Positions 27,415 to 37,525 of a DNA stretch of 64,000 nt are shown one piece after another; position 1 is the first letter of the stretch; each line of letters begins with the position of its first letter. This DNA is from Leptospira biflexa serovar Patoc strain 'Patoc 1 (Paris)' (lineage in GTDB: Bacteria > Spirochaetota > Leptospiria > Leptospirales > Leptospiraceae). A program made the position numbers and the translations under genes. The notes beneath the pieces are model-generated. The model worked only from the letters and a program-made list of their open reading frames with translations, was not told where the DNA came from and did not search any database. Location: contig NC_010602.1 of NCBI RefSeq assembly GCF_000017685.1, forward strand, positions 310,001 to 374,000. Reading direction: 5' to 3'.

Positions 27415-29463
27415 ATGGCAAATAACCTAGCAGAAGTTTATAAGGAATCCGCAGAAAAATTTGGTCCAAGACCAGCATTTTGGTATAAAAATGCAGAAAA
27501 GGATTACCAGGCCCTAACCTATAAACAACTTTACGAAGATGGTATCGCACTTGCAGAAGCCCTAATTGATTTAGGTGTGAAAGCGAGAGAACATGTTGGC
27601 GTTCTTGCTGACAACCGTGTCGAGTGGATCATTGCCGATTGTGCCGTGTTAACTGCTGGAGCGGCCAATGTCCCTCGTGGTTCTGACATCACAGATTCGG
27701 AAATCGTTTACATTTTAAACCACTCGGAAGCCAAAATTGTTTTTTTAGAAAACGATAAGGTTTACGAAAAATTCAAAAATAACAAATCCCAGGTGAAATC
27801 GGTAAAAACCGTCATCATCATGGACAAGGACACCAAACTCAAGTCAGGTGCTGGAATTTTACACTTTTACGATCTTTTGGAAAAAGGAAGGGAACTTCGC
27901 TCCAAAGGAAAACGAGAAGCGGAAAAACGTATGTCTGGAATCAAACCGGACGATTTGTACACTCTCATTTACACTTCCGGAACGACTGGTATGCCAAAAG
28001 GTGTGATGCTCATGCATTCTAACATGATCCACCAGATGCACTATGTGGTTCCACGAGTTGCCAAAGTCACACCTGACGATCGTATGTTATCCATCCTTCC
28101 TGTATGGCATATCTTTGAACGAGTTGTCGAATACTTTGCCATCATCAACGGTGGTTCCACGTATTACACAAAGGTCACAGAACTTCGTAACGACATCCAA
28201 AAAGCAAGGCCTACCTTTATGGCTTCGGCACCTAGGGTTTGGGAAAGCATTTATAACGGAATTTACACTCGTATCAATGATCCAAAACAAACTCCACCTG
28301 TACGACGATTTTTGTTCAAAGTCGCTTACTTTTTCTCAAAACATTACCATGCGGCGATTCGGTTTCTCAAGGGTTGGGAAGTGGATTACGAAGGAAGGAA
28401 TATTTTACAATCATTGGTTTTGTCGATTGTTTCCATCGTGAAATTGTTGTTCACTGGTCCTTTCACACTGACCATTCTTTCTCTTGTAGCATCGCAGTTT
28501 TTGGTTCCAGAAGAAAGTCCTCTCAAAACTCCGCTCTATGTGTTAGCGGGACTTGGAGTTTTGTTTAATAGCTTTACATTGGATCGTATTGTTCTCTCCA
28601 AAATTAGACAAGCTACTGGTGGTCATTTGCGTGCCACTCTTTCGGGTGGTGGTGCCTTACAAAAACACGTGGATGCCTTCTTTATGGACATTGGAATCAC
28701 GGTTCTCGAAGGGTATGGAATGACTGAAACCGGACCTGTAATTTCCGCTCGAACTTTCGATCGTCCGATTATGGGTTCTGTGGGTGATATTGTTCCTCTG
28801 AGCCAAGTGCAAATCCGTGATGATGCAGGAAATGTCCTTTGCCACATCGATGACAAAAGAAACATCATCTTTGGTAAGTTAGGTGTAAAGGGTGTGGTTC
28901 ATTTAAAAGGACCTCAAGTGATGAAAGGGTATTATAAAAATCCGGAAACCACCAAAAAAACCATCGTAGACAATTGGATGAACACTGGTGATATCGGGAT
29001 GATCAACTTCAAAAAGACCCTGACTCTCACGGGTCGCGCGAAGGATACCATCGTACTACTCGGCGGTGAAAACGTAGAACCAGTACCAATCGAAAACAAA
29101 ATTGATGAATCACCTTACATCAAACAATCGATGGTAGTGGGACAAGACCAAAAGGTTCTTGGATCCATCATCGTTCCTGACTTTGATGCCCTCATTCCAT
29201 GGGCAGAAGAAAACGGAATCACTGAAAAAAATCCTGAAAAACTCATCACCCATCCAAAGGTCATTGAGTTTTATAAAAAGGAAGTTCGTAATTTTAACAG
29301 TGTTAAAACTGGTTTTAAAAACTTCGAACAAGTGCAATATGTGACTCTCATCACAAAACCATTTGAAGTAGGTGATGAACTCACAAATCTCATGAAAATG
29401 AAACGCCATGTGATCACAGAAAAATACAAAGACAGAATTTTGGAGCTCTACAAAAACAGTTAA
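27415..29463 (+). CDS. Long-chain acyl-CoA synthetase (AMP-forming)
   Basis: 682-residue member of the ANL family: activates a fatty acid through acyl-AMP to acyl-CoA. Motifs: phosphate loop [12 protein letters not shown] near residue 187, [23 protein letters not shown] near residue 435, and NTGDIG with the later [15 protein letters not shown] hinge. A hydrophobic insertion of about 60 residues (about 325-390, with two likely membrane-associated helices) sits between the N-terminal core motifs, making the protein longer than typical bacterial FadD. GGAG precedes the ATG. The crotonase gene follows one base after its stop, so both probably act in fatty-acid use. Confidence 0.9.
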   Translation: MANNLAEVYKESAEKFGPRPAFWYKNAEKDYQALTYKQLYEDGIALAEALIDLGVKAREHVGVLADNRVEWIIADCAVLTAGAANVPRGSDITDSEIVYILNHSEAKIVFLENDKVYEKFKNNKSQVKSVKTVIIMDKDTKLKSGAGILHFYDLLEKGRELRSKGKREAEKRMSGIKPDDLYTLIYTSGTTGMPKGVMLMHSNMIHQMHYVVPRVAKVTPDDRMLSILPVWHIFERVVEYFAIINGGSTYYTKVTELRNDIQKARPTFMASAPRVWESIYNGIYTRINDPKQTPPVRRFLFKVAYFFSKHYHAAIRFLKGWEVDYEGRNILQSLVLSIVSIVKLLFTGPFTLTILSLVASQFLVPEESPLKTPLYVLAGLGVLFNSFTLDRIVLSKIRQATGGHLRATLSGGGALQKHVDAFFMDIGITVLEGYGMTETGPVISARTFDRPIMGSVGDIVPLSQVQIRDDAGNVLCHIDDKRNIIFGKLGVKGVVHLKGPQVMKGYYKNPETTKKTIVDNWMNTGDIGMINFKKTLTLTGRAKDTIVLLGGENVEPVPIENKIDESPYIKQSMVVGQDQKVLGSIIVPDFDALIPWAEENGITEKNPEKLITHPKVIEFYKKEVRNFNSVKTGFKNFEQVQYVTLITKPFEVGDELTNLMKMKRHVITEKYKDRILELYKNS

Positions 29464-29464
29464 T

Positions 29465-30241
29465 ATGACTCCTTTTGCAGAGATATTTCATGGAGACCGC
29501 ATCTTGGAAATCAAGATGCAGTCCAATGAAAAAAACACATTTGATTTTGAAGCCTTTGTTTTATTCCAACAAATTTTAAACAAACACGCAAATAATCCTA
29601 ATTTGCGTGTTTTGCTTTTTACCTCCGCACAAACTCAGTTTTTTTCCAATGGGATTGAACCCACTCTCATGTATGGAAAAACCGAATCGGATGTGAGACG
29701 TTCCGTGGAACAGTTGTTACGTACGGCGCAAACCTATTTCCACTTTCCCGTACCTACGATTGCTGTGATCAATGGCCATTGTATGGCCGCAGGGGCAGTG
29801 TTTGCTCTCTTTTCGGATTACCGTTATATGGTGGACAAAGGAGGCAGGATTGGTTTTTCAGAAGCCATTGTGGGTCTCAACTTTCCTTCCATTCCTACAA
29901 TCGTATTGCAAGACTTAGTTGGTGTAAAAGCCGCGCGAGATCTCTTGTATACGGGGAAACAAATCAAAGGCCCTGAAGCAAAAGAAATTGGCCTTGTGGA
30001 TGAACTCTATACAGCAGAAGATTTGTATCCGGAAGCGATGAAATTTGCAGAAACATTATCTAAACTTACTTACAATTCAAGCCGTGGGATGAAGACCGCC
30101 TTACGTGAACCATACCGCGCCCAAATGGAATCCTTATTCGCATTGGATGCAGACCTCTTTACTAAGGTGATTTTATCACCTGATGGCCAAGAAGGGTTTT
30201 TGTCCCTGATCGAAAAACGTAGGCCAAAGTTTTCGACATGA
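29465..30241 (+). CDS. Enoyl-CoA hydratase/isomerase family protein
   Basis: 258-residue crotonase-fold protein. The oxyanion-hole region reads NGHCMAAGAVFALFSDYR and is followed by GRIGFSEAIVGLNFPS. By alignment from memory with mammalian enoyl-CoA hydratase, the first catalytic Glu is replaced (Val or Phe in GAVFA) while the second (FSE) is kept. That pattern is more typical of enoyl-CoA isomerases than of hydratases. It is coupled to the acyl-CoA synthetase gene, and its stop overlaps the start of the next lipoprotein gene. Confidence 0.8.
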   Translation: MTPFAEIFHGDRILEIKMQSNEKNTFDFEAFVLFQQILNKHANNPNLRVLLFTSAQTQFFSNGIEPTLMYGKTESDVRRSVEQLLRTAQTYFHFPVPTIAVINGHCMAAGAVFALFSDYRYMVDKGGRIGFSEAIVGLNFPSIPTIVLQDLVGVKAARDLLYTGKQIKGPEAKEIGLVDELYTAEDLYPEAMKFAETLSKLTYNSSRGMKTALREPYRAQMESLFALDADLFTKVILSPDGQEGFLSLIEKRRPKFST

Positions 30242-31089
30242 TGCGAATCCTGATTGTATTTGTGGTCATGATTTTTTTAAATTGTGCCACAAACGCAGTC
30301 AGACAGAGGTCAAAACTTGTTTCTACTAAAATCCATCATTTGGATTCCATCAAACTCATCCATCCCAACAATGATTTGCTCTTTGAATCCCCTGAATTAA
30401 AAACAAAAGATGGGACAACATACAAACGTTCCATCAATGCATTGGATCGACGTATAAATAAATGGTATGCGCCACACCCAGAAAGCCAAATAGAGACTTT
30501 GGAGATGAGAGAGATAACAAACCAAGGGGAAAGCTCCCGTAATGGAGGCATCTATTTCCGACCAAAGTCATACAACTATTCTTGGTCTCTGTATCTATCC
30601 AAGGAGTTCTCTGCTGTATACAAATTATCGGTAGATGATTACACAGGGATACCCAAGGAAATTGAATATGTGGAATATGAAAATTCCTTTGGCATTTGTC
30701 TCGAATTAAAGTCGGGTAAAACATGTTATGAATCAATTCCTATCGAAACAAGTCAGGATCCACATACCTTCCAATTGAATCGTTGTGATGTTTGCCAAAC
30801 AAAAATTCGAAAGACAATTCGCATTCCCAAACAACCCACAGATGATTCTCTTGTCGTGGCCATTGTGGATGATCAAGGAATCGTAGGAAAGATATACCAA
30901 ATAAATTCAAAAAAATATGGATACCTTCTCCATTGGTATATAGAAATTAATTCCATAGAAAAGTTTGAAACGAATATTAAATGGTATCCCGTTCTTCCGT
31001 TTGCCTTCCTTTGGGATGCCATCACCATTCCATTCCAAATCCTTTTGAAAATTCTGACAATCATTGCCTATAGTCGTTCATTTAGTTAA
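30238..31089 (+). CDS. Lipoprotein of unknown function
   Basis: 283 residues with signal peptide and lipobox IFLNCAT (Cys 18). The mature part is beta-rich with a CDVCQTK pair near residue 184 and a hydrophobic segment near the C-terminus (about 250-275) that may be a membrane anchor. Two adjacent ATGs begin the gene, overlapping the crotonase stop by four bases, so it is likely co-translated. I do not recognise a domain. Confidence 0.65.
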   Translation: MMRILIVFVVMIFLNCATNAVRQRSKLVSTKIHHLDSIKLIHPNNDLLFESPELKTKDGTTYKRSINALDRRINKWYAPHPESQIETLEMREITNQGESSRNGGIYFRPKSYNYSWSLYLSKEFSAVYKLSVDDYTGIPKEIEYVEYENSFGICLELKSGKTCYESIPIETSQDPHTFQLNRCDVCQTKIRKTIRIPKQPTDDSLVVAIVDDQGIVGKIYQINSKKYGYLLHWYIEINSIEKFETNIKWYPVLPFAFLWDAITIPFQILLKILTIIAYSRSFS

Positions 31090-31232
31090 AAAAAGAGAAT
31101 CGTACCAATCCTTAAGAATTAGAAACTTTGTCTAAGATATTGACCGAACCTAAAACCTTTTTGAATTCCCAAGACAGTGCTTGCCCTTGACGAAAAGAGA
31201 AAGGTCAAAAAAAATCATCATAGAGGGAATGT

Positions 31233-31571
31233 ATGGCAGAAAATCATTATTACAATGCAAAAGACTTAGGAAAATTTGGAGAGATTGGTCGAACCAATCC
31301 AGCTCTTGCGGATAAATTTTTTGGATACTACAATGCGGTGATGGCAGAAGGGGCCCTATCAGAACGAGAAAAAGCACTCATCGCACTTGCTGTTGCCCAT
31401 GCTCTCAAATGTCCATACTGCATTGATGCATATACTACCACCTCACTTCAAAAAGGTGCTGATGAAGCACAAATGAATGAAGCTGTACATGTTGCGGCAG
31501 CCATGGCGGCAGGTATCAATTTAGTTCACAGTGTACAAATGCAAAATAAAATAGACGAACTTTCGTTTTAG
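31233..31571 (+). CDS. Arsenosugar biosynthesis-associated peroxidase-like protein (AhpD/CMD fold)
   Basis: 112-residue member of the carboxymuconolactone decarboxylase/AhpD superfamily. The active-site block KCPYCIDAYTTTSLQKGA carries the CxxC pair and the downstream acidic/His region. The N-terminus (YYNAKDLGKFGEIG) and close pairing with an ArsS-type radical SAM gene match the arsenosugar-associated subfamily. Its catalytic role is not established; a peroxidase-like redox partner is the usual suggestion. GAGGG lies before the ATG. It is separated from arsS by three bases. Confidence 0.8.
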   Translation: MAENHYYNAKDLGKFGEIGRTNPALADKFFGYYNAVMAEGALSEREKALIALAVAHALKCPYCIDAYTTTSLQKGADEAQMNEAVHVAAAMAAGINLVHSVQMQNKIDELSF

Positions 31572-31574
31572 AGT

Positions 31575-32549
31575 ATGGAATTACAAGAACAACATTCCAC
31601 CTTACACCAATATAGTGGAAAACCGTTTTTAACAACGGTGGGAAAACCAATTCATGCTCGTTCTCTCAAGGTGTTCCAAATCAATGTTGGCAGGTGGTGT
31701 AACCAGGCTTGTCGGCATTGCCATGTGGATGCATCTCCCATTCGAACGGAAATGATGGAAAAAAAAACAGCAAAACTTTGTATTGAACTCATTTCCAAAA
31801 TTCCAGAAATTGAAACGGTAGACATCACAGGTGGTGCACCGGAAGGGAATTCCCATTTCAAATATCTTGTAACGGAAGCAAGGCGACTTGGCAAACGTGT
31901 GATCGATCGCTGTAATCTGACCATTTTAGAAGAACCGGGTTTTGATTGGTTGTATGAGTTTCTAAAAGAAAACCAAGTAGAAATTGTCTCTTCTCTCCCT
32001 TCTGTATTGGAAAATGTAACCGACAACCAACGCGGAAAAGGTGTATTTCAAAAATCTATCACCGCCTTAGAGAAGTTAAATGCGATTGGATATGGGACAA
32101 CACTACCGATTCATTTGGTTTATAACCCCAATGGACTTTTTTTAAGTTCTGGGCAGTCCCAATTAGAAAAAGAATTCAAAGAGAATTTGTTTAAAAAATA
32201 TGGAATTGTTTTCAACCAATTGTATTGTATCAACAACCTTCCCATCAATCGATTTTTAGGATCCCTTGTGAGAGCAGGAAAATTTGAAATGTATATGGAA
32301 ACATTGGTGAACGCTTTCAATCTAAGTACAGTGAATGGCCTCATGTGTTTGGACCAAATTTCTGTGGGATATGATGGGTCTGTGTATGATTGTGATTTTA
32401 ACCAAATGTTAGAGCTGAAATCAAAAGAAGTCAAACACATACAAGATTTCGATTTGCTTTCTTATCTAAGTCGAGAAATCGTAGTAGCAAACCATTGTTA
32501 TGGATGTACGGCTGGAGCAGGGTCTAGTTGTGGAGGGGAGATTGTATAA
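31575..32549 (+). CDS. arsS: Radical SAM protein ArsS (arsenosugar biosynthesis)
   Basis: 324 residues. The radical SAM cluster motif is GRWCNQACRHCHVDASP (CxxxCxxC, near residues 43-51), followed by the glycine-rich DITGGAPEGN. A C-terminal Cys-rich domain (DCDFNQM, HCYGCTAGAGSSCGG) matches the DUF3641-type ending of ArsS and probably binds extra clusters. ArsS is proposed to transfer the 5'-deoxyadenosyl group to dimethylarsinite in arsenosugar synthesis. The methyltransferase ArsM that normally supplies this substrate is not in the window. The map gene starts immediately after its stop. Confidence 0.85.
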   Translation: MELQEQHSTLHQYSGKPFLTTVGKPIHARSLKVFQINVGRWCNQACRHCHVDASPIRTEMMEKKTAKLCIELISKIPEIETVDITGGAPEGNSHFKYLVTEARRLGKRVIDRCNLTILEEPGFDWLYEFLKENQVEIVSSLPSVLENVTDNQRGKGVFQKSITALEKLNAIGYGTTLPIHLVYNPNGLFLSSGQSQLEKEFKENLFKKYGIVFNQLYCINNLPINRFLGSLVRAGKFEMYMETLVNAFNLSTVNGLMCLDQISVGYDGSVYDCDFNQMLELKSKEVKHIQDFDLLSYLSREIVVANHCYGCTAGAGSSCGGEIV

Positions 32550-33305
32550 ATGTCGATTCAAAATGAAAAAGACCTTCAAGGGATTTTAAAAGCAGGAAAG
32601 TTTGTCGCAAAAGTCAGAGAGTTATTAAAACTTTTGGCAAAACCTGGTGTGTCTACTTTGGAACTTGATTTGGCCGCCAAACATGAGTTTGAAGCCGCAG
32701 GCGCATTTTCCGCTCCCAAATTTGATTACAAATTCCCTGGTTTCACTTGTATCAGTACCAATTTTGAAATCGCTCATGGCATTCCCAAAAAAGAAACCAT
32801 TCTAAAAGAAGGGGATTTGGTGAATGTGGATGTTTCTGCGAAACTGGACGGTTATTATGCCGACACTGGGATTTCGTTTGTTGTGGGAAACTCCAACCAA
32901 ACACTTCAAAAACTTTGTGAAACTGCCATCGAAGGCACCATGCGCGCCACAAAACAAGCGTTTACTGGAAATTATCTTCGACATATTGGAAAAGAAATCC
33001 ATTCGGCAGCCAAAGAAAATGGATTCACTGTGATTAAAAACTTAGCGGGCCATGGAACCGGTAAAAAACTCCATGAAGAACCGCAAGTTCTCGTTTATGA
33101 AGACAAACGTGACCATAGGAAACTAAACCAAGGCCTAGTCCTTGCCATTGAATCTTTTATTTCCACGGGAAGCCAAACGGCATATGAGGAAGCAGATGGA
33201 TGGACACTCGTGGCAGGGAATAGACAAGGAACCCTTAGTTATGTGGCACAGTGTGAACACACAGTCATCGTTCAAAATGGCAAACCCATCATCGCGACTT
33301 TGTAA
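32550..33305 (+). CDS. map: Methionine aminopeptidase, type I
   Basis: 251-residue metalloprotease that removes the initiator Met from new proteins. The five metal ligands are in order: DVSAKLDGYYADTG (two Asp), GHGTGKKLHEEP (His), AIESF (Glu) and QCEHTV (Glu); substrate-binding EIAHGIP is near residue 77. It has no N-terminal zinc-finger extension. The ATG touches the TAA of arsS, so it may be read on the same message. That is a surprising position for an essential gene. Confidence 0.93.
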   Translation: MSIQNEKDLQGILKAGKFVAKVRELLKLLAKPGVSTLELDLAAKHEFEAAGAFSAPKFDYKFPGFTCISTNFEIAHGIPKKETILKEGDLVNVDVSAKLDGYYADTGISFVVGNSNQTLQKLCETAIEGTMRATKQAFTGNYLRHIGKEIHSAAKENGFTVIKNLAGHGTGKKLHEEPQVLVYEDKRDHRKLNQGLVLAIESFISTGSQTAYEEADGWTLVAGNRQGTLSYVAQCEHTVIVQNGKPIIATL

Positions 33306-33464
33306 ACAGAGCTTGAAATAATCCCTTTCTTTGATTCGGATTTTGATTTTGATTCAGGTTCACATTTACATCAATTGGCCCAACTAAGTTTTTTCAGTGT
33401 TTGGTCTCAGACTTTGAAGATTCTCGAATCAAACCGGAATTCATTGAATGCACTTGAGTAATTT

Positions 33465-34262
33465 ATGTTTCCATTAGAAATCATTGAATCTGGTGTTTCT
33501 GCCGAAAAAGCAAATAGAATTCTCATCCTTTGGCCAAGCACTGGTGGGAATGCTCGTTCCTTTCGGATCCGAGATTCGGAATTGGTAAATCTTGGGCTTC
33601 GACTGATTCGGTTCAATCCACCTTCGCATGGGAATTCCCATGGGACCTATGATCCAAATACAGCAATACGATTGTTAGATGAATATCTAAAAGAGAAAAA
33701 CTATATTGGAAAACCTTTGTATGGGATTGGGCATAGTGGAGGAGGGGCTGCTCTTCTTTTGTATGCCAATCGAGTGCCCTTCCAAAAATTATTTTTATTA
33801 TCACCAATCTTAGATAGTGTTTTGAGTTTACAGTATTTGTATGAATCCAATTCGATTGAAGAATTCAGTCGTTTGCTTCTTGTACCAAATCTTTCTGATG
33901 AACACTCTCCCAACAAACGGATATTAGAGACCTTAGCGACTCCCCAGTGGTTGGAATCCGGTGAAGTGGACCACTTATCCTTTCCTGTCAAAAATCCAAG
34001 GATCCAAGTTGAATCTCTTGCCAAGTTTTTACAAAATTTATTTTTACCAGGTTTCCAAGTGGAAGACAAAGATATTGTCAAAGGAACCGATGTGACAATT
34101 TTCCTACCAACAAAGGACAAATGGTTTCCAAAAGAGTTCACGGCACAATTTGCCAAAAGAAACCAAATTCGATTGGTTACAATTCCAGAAGCCCCCGACC
34201 ATTTTTTTTCACAAAGTTGGCTACATGTTTGGAAGGAAATCAAAACCATCGGCTGGGATTAG
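33465..34262 (+). CDS. Alpha/beta-hydrolase family protein
   Basis: 265 residues. The nucleophile elbow is GIGHSGGGAALL near residue 90, and a likely catalytic His lies in PEAPDHFF near residue 245. A lid-like insertion occupies residues about 120-190. Substrate unknown; carboxylesterase or thioesterase activity would fit. There is no signal peptide and no clear ribosome site. The 159 bases before it hold T/G-rich repeats but no recognisable regulatory site. Confidence 0.75.
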   Translation: MFPLEIIESGVSAEKANRILILWPSTGGNARSFRIRDSELVNLGLRLIRFNPPSHGNSHGTYDPNTAIRLLDEYLKEKNYIGKPLYGIGHSGGGAALLLYANRVPFQKLFLLSPILDSVLSLQYLYESNSIEEFSRLLLVPNLSDEHSPNKRILETLATPQWLESGEVDHLSFPVKNPRIQVESLAKFLQNLFLPGFQVEDKDIVKGTDVTIFLPTKDKWFPKEFTAQFAKRNQIRLVTIPEAPDHFFSQSWLHVWKEIKTIGWD

Positions 34263-34380
34263 AAAATCACTTCAGGCAAAAAAAAATCATTTAATTGGTT
34301 TACAAATGAACGGGAGTCAGTTAGGATTTCCCCCTGTATCGTTTCACTCAAGAAAAGTGAGTGGATACAAAGGAGAATAT

Positions 34381-34785
34381 GTGGAACCCATTTATTTAGC
34401 ATTGATACTGTTCACTCTTTGGACAATAGGACTGGGAGTGACTTTGACTACTTACCGAAGCGTACAGGTGTTACTTGGGAAAAAGAAATCGAATGAATTT
34501 CCAGCAGGAATCCAACATGGGAGTGATTTCAATTGGAGGCTCAACCGTGCCCACCTCAATAGTTTGGAAAACTTACCGTTGTTTGTGGCTGTGGTATTTT
34601 TGACAGTGAGCCTCGGAAAGTTGGACTCATTTGTCAACCAAATGGGATTTGTGATTTTGGGAGCAAGGGTTTTACAATCCCTCACTCATTTGGTCGCTAC
34701 AAATGTCCTTGCTGTGAACATTCGGTTCACATTTTATATGATCCAGATTGTATCTTATATCATACTACTGATTCGATTGGTTTAA
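34381..34785 (+). CDS. MAPEG family membrane protein
   Basis: 134 residues with four predicted membrane spans. The frame is open upstream, but the GTG at 34381 is chosen because AGGAG lies five bases before it and the family pattern begins there ([19 protein letters not shown]). The MAPEG hallmark is [18 protein letters not shown] near residues 58-75 (usually NxxE), then [16 protein letters not shown]. Members include microsomal glutathione transferases and leukotriene enzymes; bacterial members have poorly known roles. Its stop overlaps the gpsA stop on the other strand by four bases. Confidence 0.75.
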
Positions 34786-35783
34786 ACTCCTTCTCGTTTG
34801 AGGTCACGACTCATGAGGGCTCTCACCACTTCTTTTGGGTCTTTATCTTCGTATAACATATGATACACTTCTTGGGTGATGGCCATCTCTACTCCCAATT
34901 TATCTGCTAGGTTTTTGGTGGAGAGAGTGGTTTTCACTCCTTCTGCCACTTCATTCATCGAGGACAAAATTTCTTTTAAAGATTCCCCTTTCCCCAATCG
35001 AAATCCTACGGTTCGGTTTCTCGATGCTTCCCCACAACAAGTGAGGACAAGATCCCCCATCCCGGAAGGTCCGAGGAATGTCATTGGATCGGCACCCATT
35101 TTGATTCCCATCCTTGTGATTTCGTTTAACCCGCGTGTGATGAGGGCCGCCCTTGTATTTTGACCAAACCCAAGTCCATCGGCAACCCCTGCGGCAATGG
35201 CGATCACATTCTTTAAGGCACCACCCACTTCCACACCAACCACATCAGGAGTCCAATACGTACGAAAATAGGTAAAGCTAAAGATCTCTTGCACTCGTTT
35301 GGCGGTGGCTTCGTTTTTGGAAGCGATGGAGACAATGGTTGGAACTCGTTTCACCATCTCTTTGGCAAAACTAGGTCCAGAGAGATAGGAGAGTTGCGAA
35401 TGGAATTGCCCAGGTAATTCTGATTCAAAAATTTCAGAAACAAGACGTAAACTTTCATTTTCGATCCCTTTAGAAGCGGAAACAATGGGAACCTTGGGTG
35501 GGATATGGTCTTTGATTTCCTTTAAGATCCCAGAAAGGGCATGGCTAGGGGGAGCAGAGACGATCATATCCTTGTCTTTGACCACTTGGATGAGGTCAGT
35601 ACTCGCTTTCAAACGATCGGGTAAGACCAAATCAGGCATATGTTTGGAATTCATATGGTTTTCATTGATGGAACGAGCTTGTTCCTCACTTCTTGTCCAA
35701 AGGGTAACGTCATAACCCTTGTCTGCCAAAATACTACCTAGTGCAGTGCCAAAACTTCCAGCGCCAATGATTCCAATCTTCAT
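34782..35783 (-). CDS. gpsA: Glycerol-3-phosphate dehydrogenase [NAD(P)+]
   Basis: 333-residue enzyme reducing dihydroxyacetone phosphate to sn-glycerol 3-phosphate for phospholipid synthesis. It has an N-terminal nucleotide-binding [29 protein letters not shown] with the catalytic lysine region near residue 140, then [14 protein letters not shown] and [14 protein letters not shown]. Normal length. It is divergent from the gene at 35840 across a 56-base A/T-rich gap that probably carries both promoters. Confidence 0.95.
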
Positions 35784-35839
35784 GAGTTCAGTATTCTAAA
35801 TCTGCTTTCCAAAAAGGCAATAGAAAATAAAATTAAAAT

Positions 35840-36520
35840 ATGCTTTTGACGGATCTCTTCCGTTTCAACCCACTGAATCTCTTTTTGCCACCAAAAGTGG
35901 TCCCAAAGAGTAATTACAAAGTTACCTTACTGCTTGGTAGCTTAAAAAAAGTCATAAACACTGAAATCATTGCAGAAGATCCTGACTTAGAGAGTTTGGA
36001 GGTTGGTTCCTCCAAAGGAGAAGTCATTTTAACCGGCACCTACCGAATGGAATGGTTGTGGATTGCTCGATTCTTAAAAGTAAAGTCCATTCGCTTTAGA
36101 GTCAGACTCAAACCCGTGTTAGTCAAAGATAACAAAGCTCGTTTAAAAATTGTGGGTTATCGCGCTTGGGATACAAAACCAAGGCGATTTGATTTTGTTA
36201 GGTGGTTTGTCAAAATCGATCCTTTTCACAAAAAGAAAGTATTTGAATCCATCATGCATGAGGCTCCCCATATTCTATCCATTACTGGACTCCAGTGGGA
36301 ATTATTATTTGATCTGAATTATTTTTTAAATTTGGTTCCGTCGATTGCAGGTAAAATTGAAATCCAATACCTAGTGGCGGACCACAATGAATTGTATATT
36401 TTTGTTCGGTCTTCTACGATTTTAAAACCACTTGTGGATTTTTTTGGACCAGAGTATCTTAAAATCGATTACATTGAAGAAGACCGAGATGTCCAAATGT
36501 TACTGTGGGAAAATGAATAA
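35840..36520 (+). CDS. Protein of unknown function upstream of a metallophosphoesterase
   Basis: 226 residues, no signal peptide, with alternating strands and helices. The first half is basic and strand-rich (VTLLLGSLKKVINTEII, EVILTGTYRMEWLWIARFL). The second half contains FVRWFVKIDPFHKKKVFESI and LVADHNELYIFVRSS. No family or catalytic motif was recognised. Its stop is immediately followed by the ATG of the phosphoesterase gene, so the two are likely a functional pair. Confidence 0.65.
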   Translation: MLLTDLFRFNPLNLFLPPKVVPKSNYKVTLLLGSLKKVINTEIIAEDPDLESLEVGSSKGEVILTGTYRMEWLWIARFLKVKSIRFRVRLKPVLVKDNKARLKIVGYRAWDTKPRRFDFVRWFVKIDPFHKKKVFESIMHEAPHILSITGLQWELLFDLNYFLNLVPSIAGKIEIQYLVADHNELYIFVRSSTILKPLVDFFGPEYLKIDYIEEDRDVQMLLWENE

Positions 36521-37525
36521 ATGAAGATCATTTATCTAACAGATATCCACGATGGTCTTCATGGACTCAAACGAATCCTACAAACAACAGAAGCGGATTT
36601 GTATCTGTTTTCTGGCGATATCATTTATAAAGCATTTTTTTCATTTGATCGGATCATCGATTTTTGTGGTGTACAAGAAGAATTGTATTACCTCTTAACA
36701 GAAAGAAAAGATGATTCCACACCATTTGACTTCACAACTCATGCCATTCGGTTCCCTGAAAAATACTCGACGGCAATCGTTGAAAAATCACAAAAATACA
36801 GAGACTTGTACAAGTTAGCTGCCAAAACGATGAAGGAAAAATACGAAATCATCGAAAAACTCATCCAGAAATATGCAAAATCACCTGTGTATTGTTTGCC
36901 GGGAAATTATGATTTAGATCTGCAGTACACAGAATTGTACCAACGTGAATTGCACAGAAAAAGTTTTGATTTTCAAAATCTGAAAGTATCAGGGTATGGT
37001 GGAGCTCCCATTTGGACTTCTGGGATTCCTGAAAAACTAACAGTTGTTTTTCACGAGTATACAAAAAATGGGAAAAACTATAGCGAACCAGAAGATTTTT
37101 TCCGTGAAGAACTCCCCGATATCTGTTGGATTCACAATCCCGCTTATGGATATTTTGATACCATTCCGGGTGTTGGGAAATGTGGAAGCCAAGGGATCCG
37201 CAGGTATTTGGATGACGAGTCCCCTTCACTTGTTGTTTCAGGCCATGTCCACGAAGACCAAGGCATTCAAAAAAAGGGAAATACTGTTTTTATCAATCCA
37301 TCTAACTTTGGTGCGGTGGATTCCTTACATGGTTTCCAAGAAGGTGGTTATTTTGCTGAGATTTTGATGGATGGAAAAGATGTGGTCCAATCAAATCTTT
37401 GCCAACTTCGTGGTGAGGATTGGCAGACTCTAATTGAAGTGGATTGTTCGGAGAAACATTTAAAACTCATATCTCAAAATCCAATCTCTACTGTGAGTTC
37501 CGAAGATTACATTCGAGGGAATTAA
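36521..37525 (+). CDS. Calcineurin-like metallophosphoesterase
   Basis: 334 residues. Metal-binding blocks occur in order: LTDIHDG (residues 6-12), SGDII near 31, LPGNYDLD near 130, and SGHVHED near 240 with NPSNFG after it. The spacing between the GDI and GNYD blocks is long because of a helical insertion (about residues 45-115). Likely substrates are phosphodiesters such as cyclic nucleotides or a lipid headgroup, but the sequence does not decide. It has back-to-back junctions with both neighbours in a likely four-gene operon ending in recG. Confidence 0.85.
   Translation: MKIIYLTDIHDGLHGLKRILQTTEADLYLFSGDIIYKAFFSFDRIIDFCGVQEELYYLLTERKDDSTPFDFTTHAIRFPEKYSTAIVEKSQKYRDLYKLAAKTMKEKYEIIEKLIQKYAKSPVYCLPGNYDLDLQYTELYQRELHRKSFDFQNLKVSGYGGAPIWTSGIPEKLTVVFHEYTKNGKNYSEPEDFFREELPDICWIHNPAYGYFDTIPGVGKCGSQGIRRYLDDESPSLVVSGHVHEDQGIQKKGNTVFINPSNFGAVDSLHGFQEGGYFAEILMDGKDVVQSNLCQLRGEDWQTLIEVDCSEKHLKLISQNPISTVSSEDYIRGN

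Noticed and set aside
33340..33365. Short TTTTGAT-type repeats before the hydrolase
   Set aside because: Only three imperfect units in AT-rich DNA, too short to call a repeat element.
33701..34249. 182-codon ORF opposite the alpha/beta hydrolase
   Set aside because: Antisense shadow; the plus-strand product has the nucleophile elbow and His motif.
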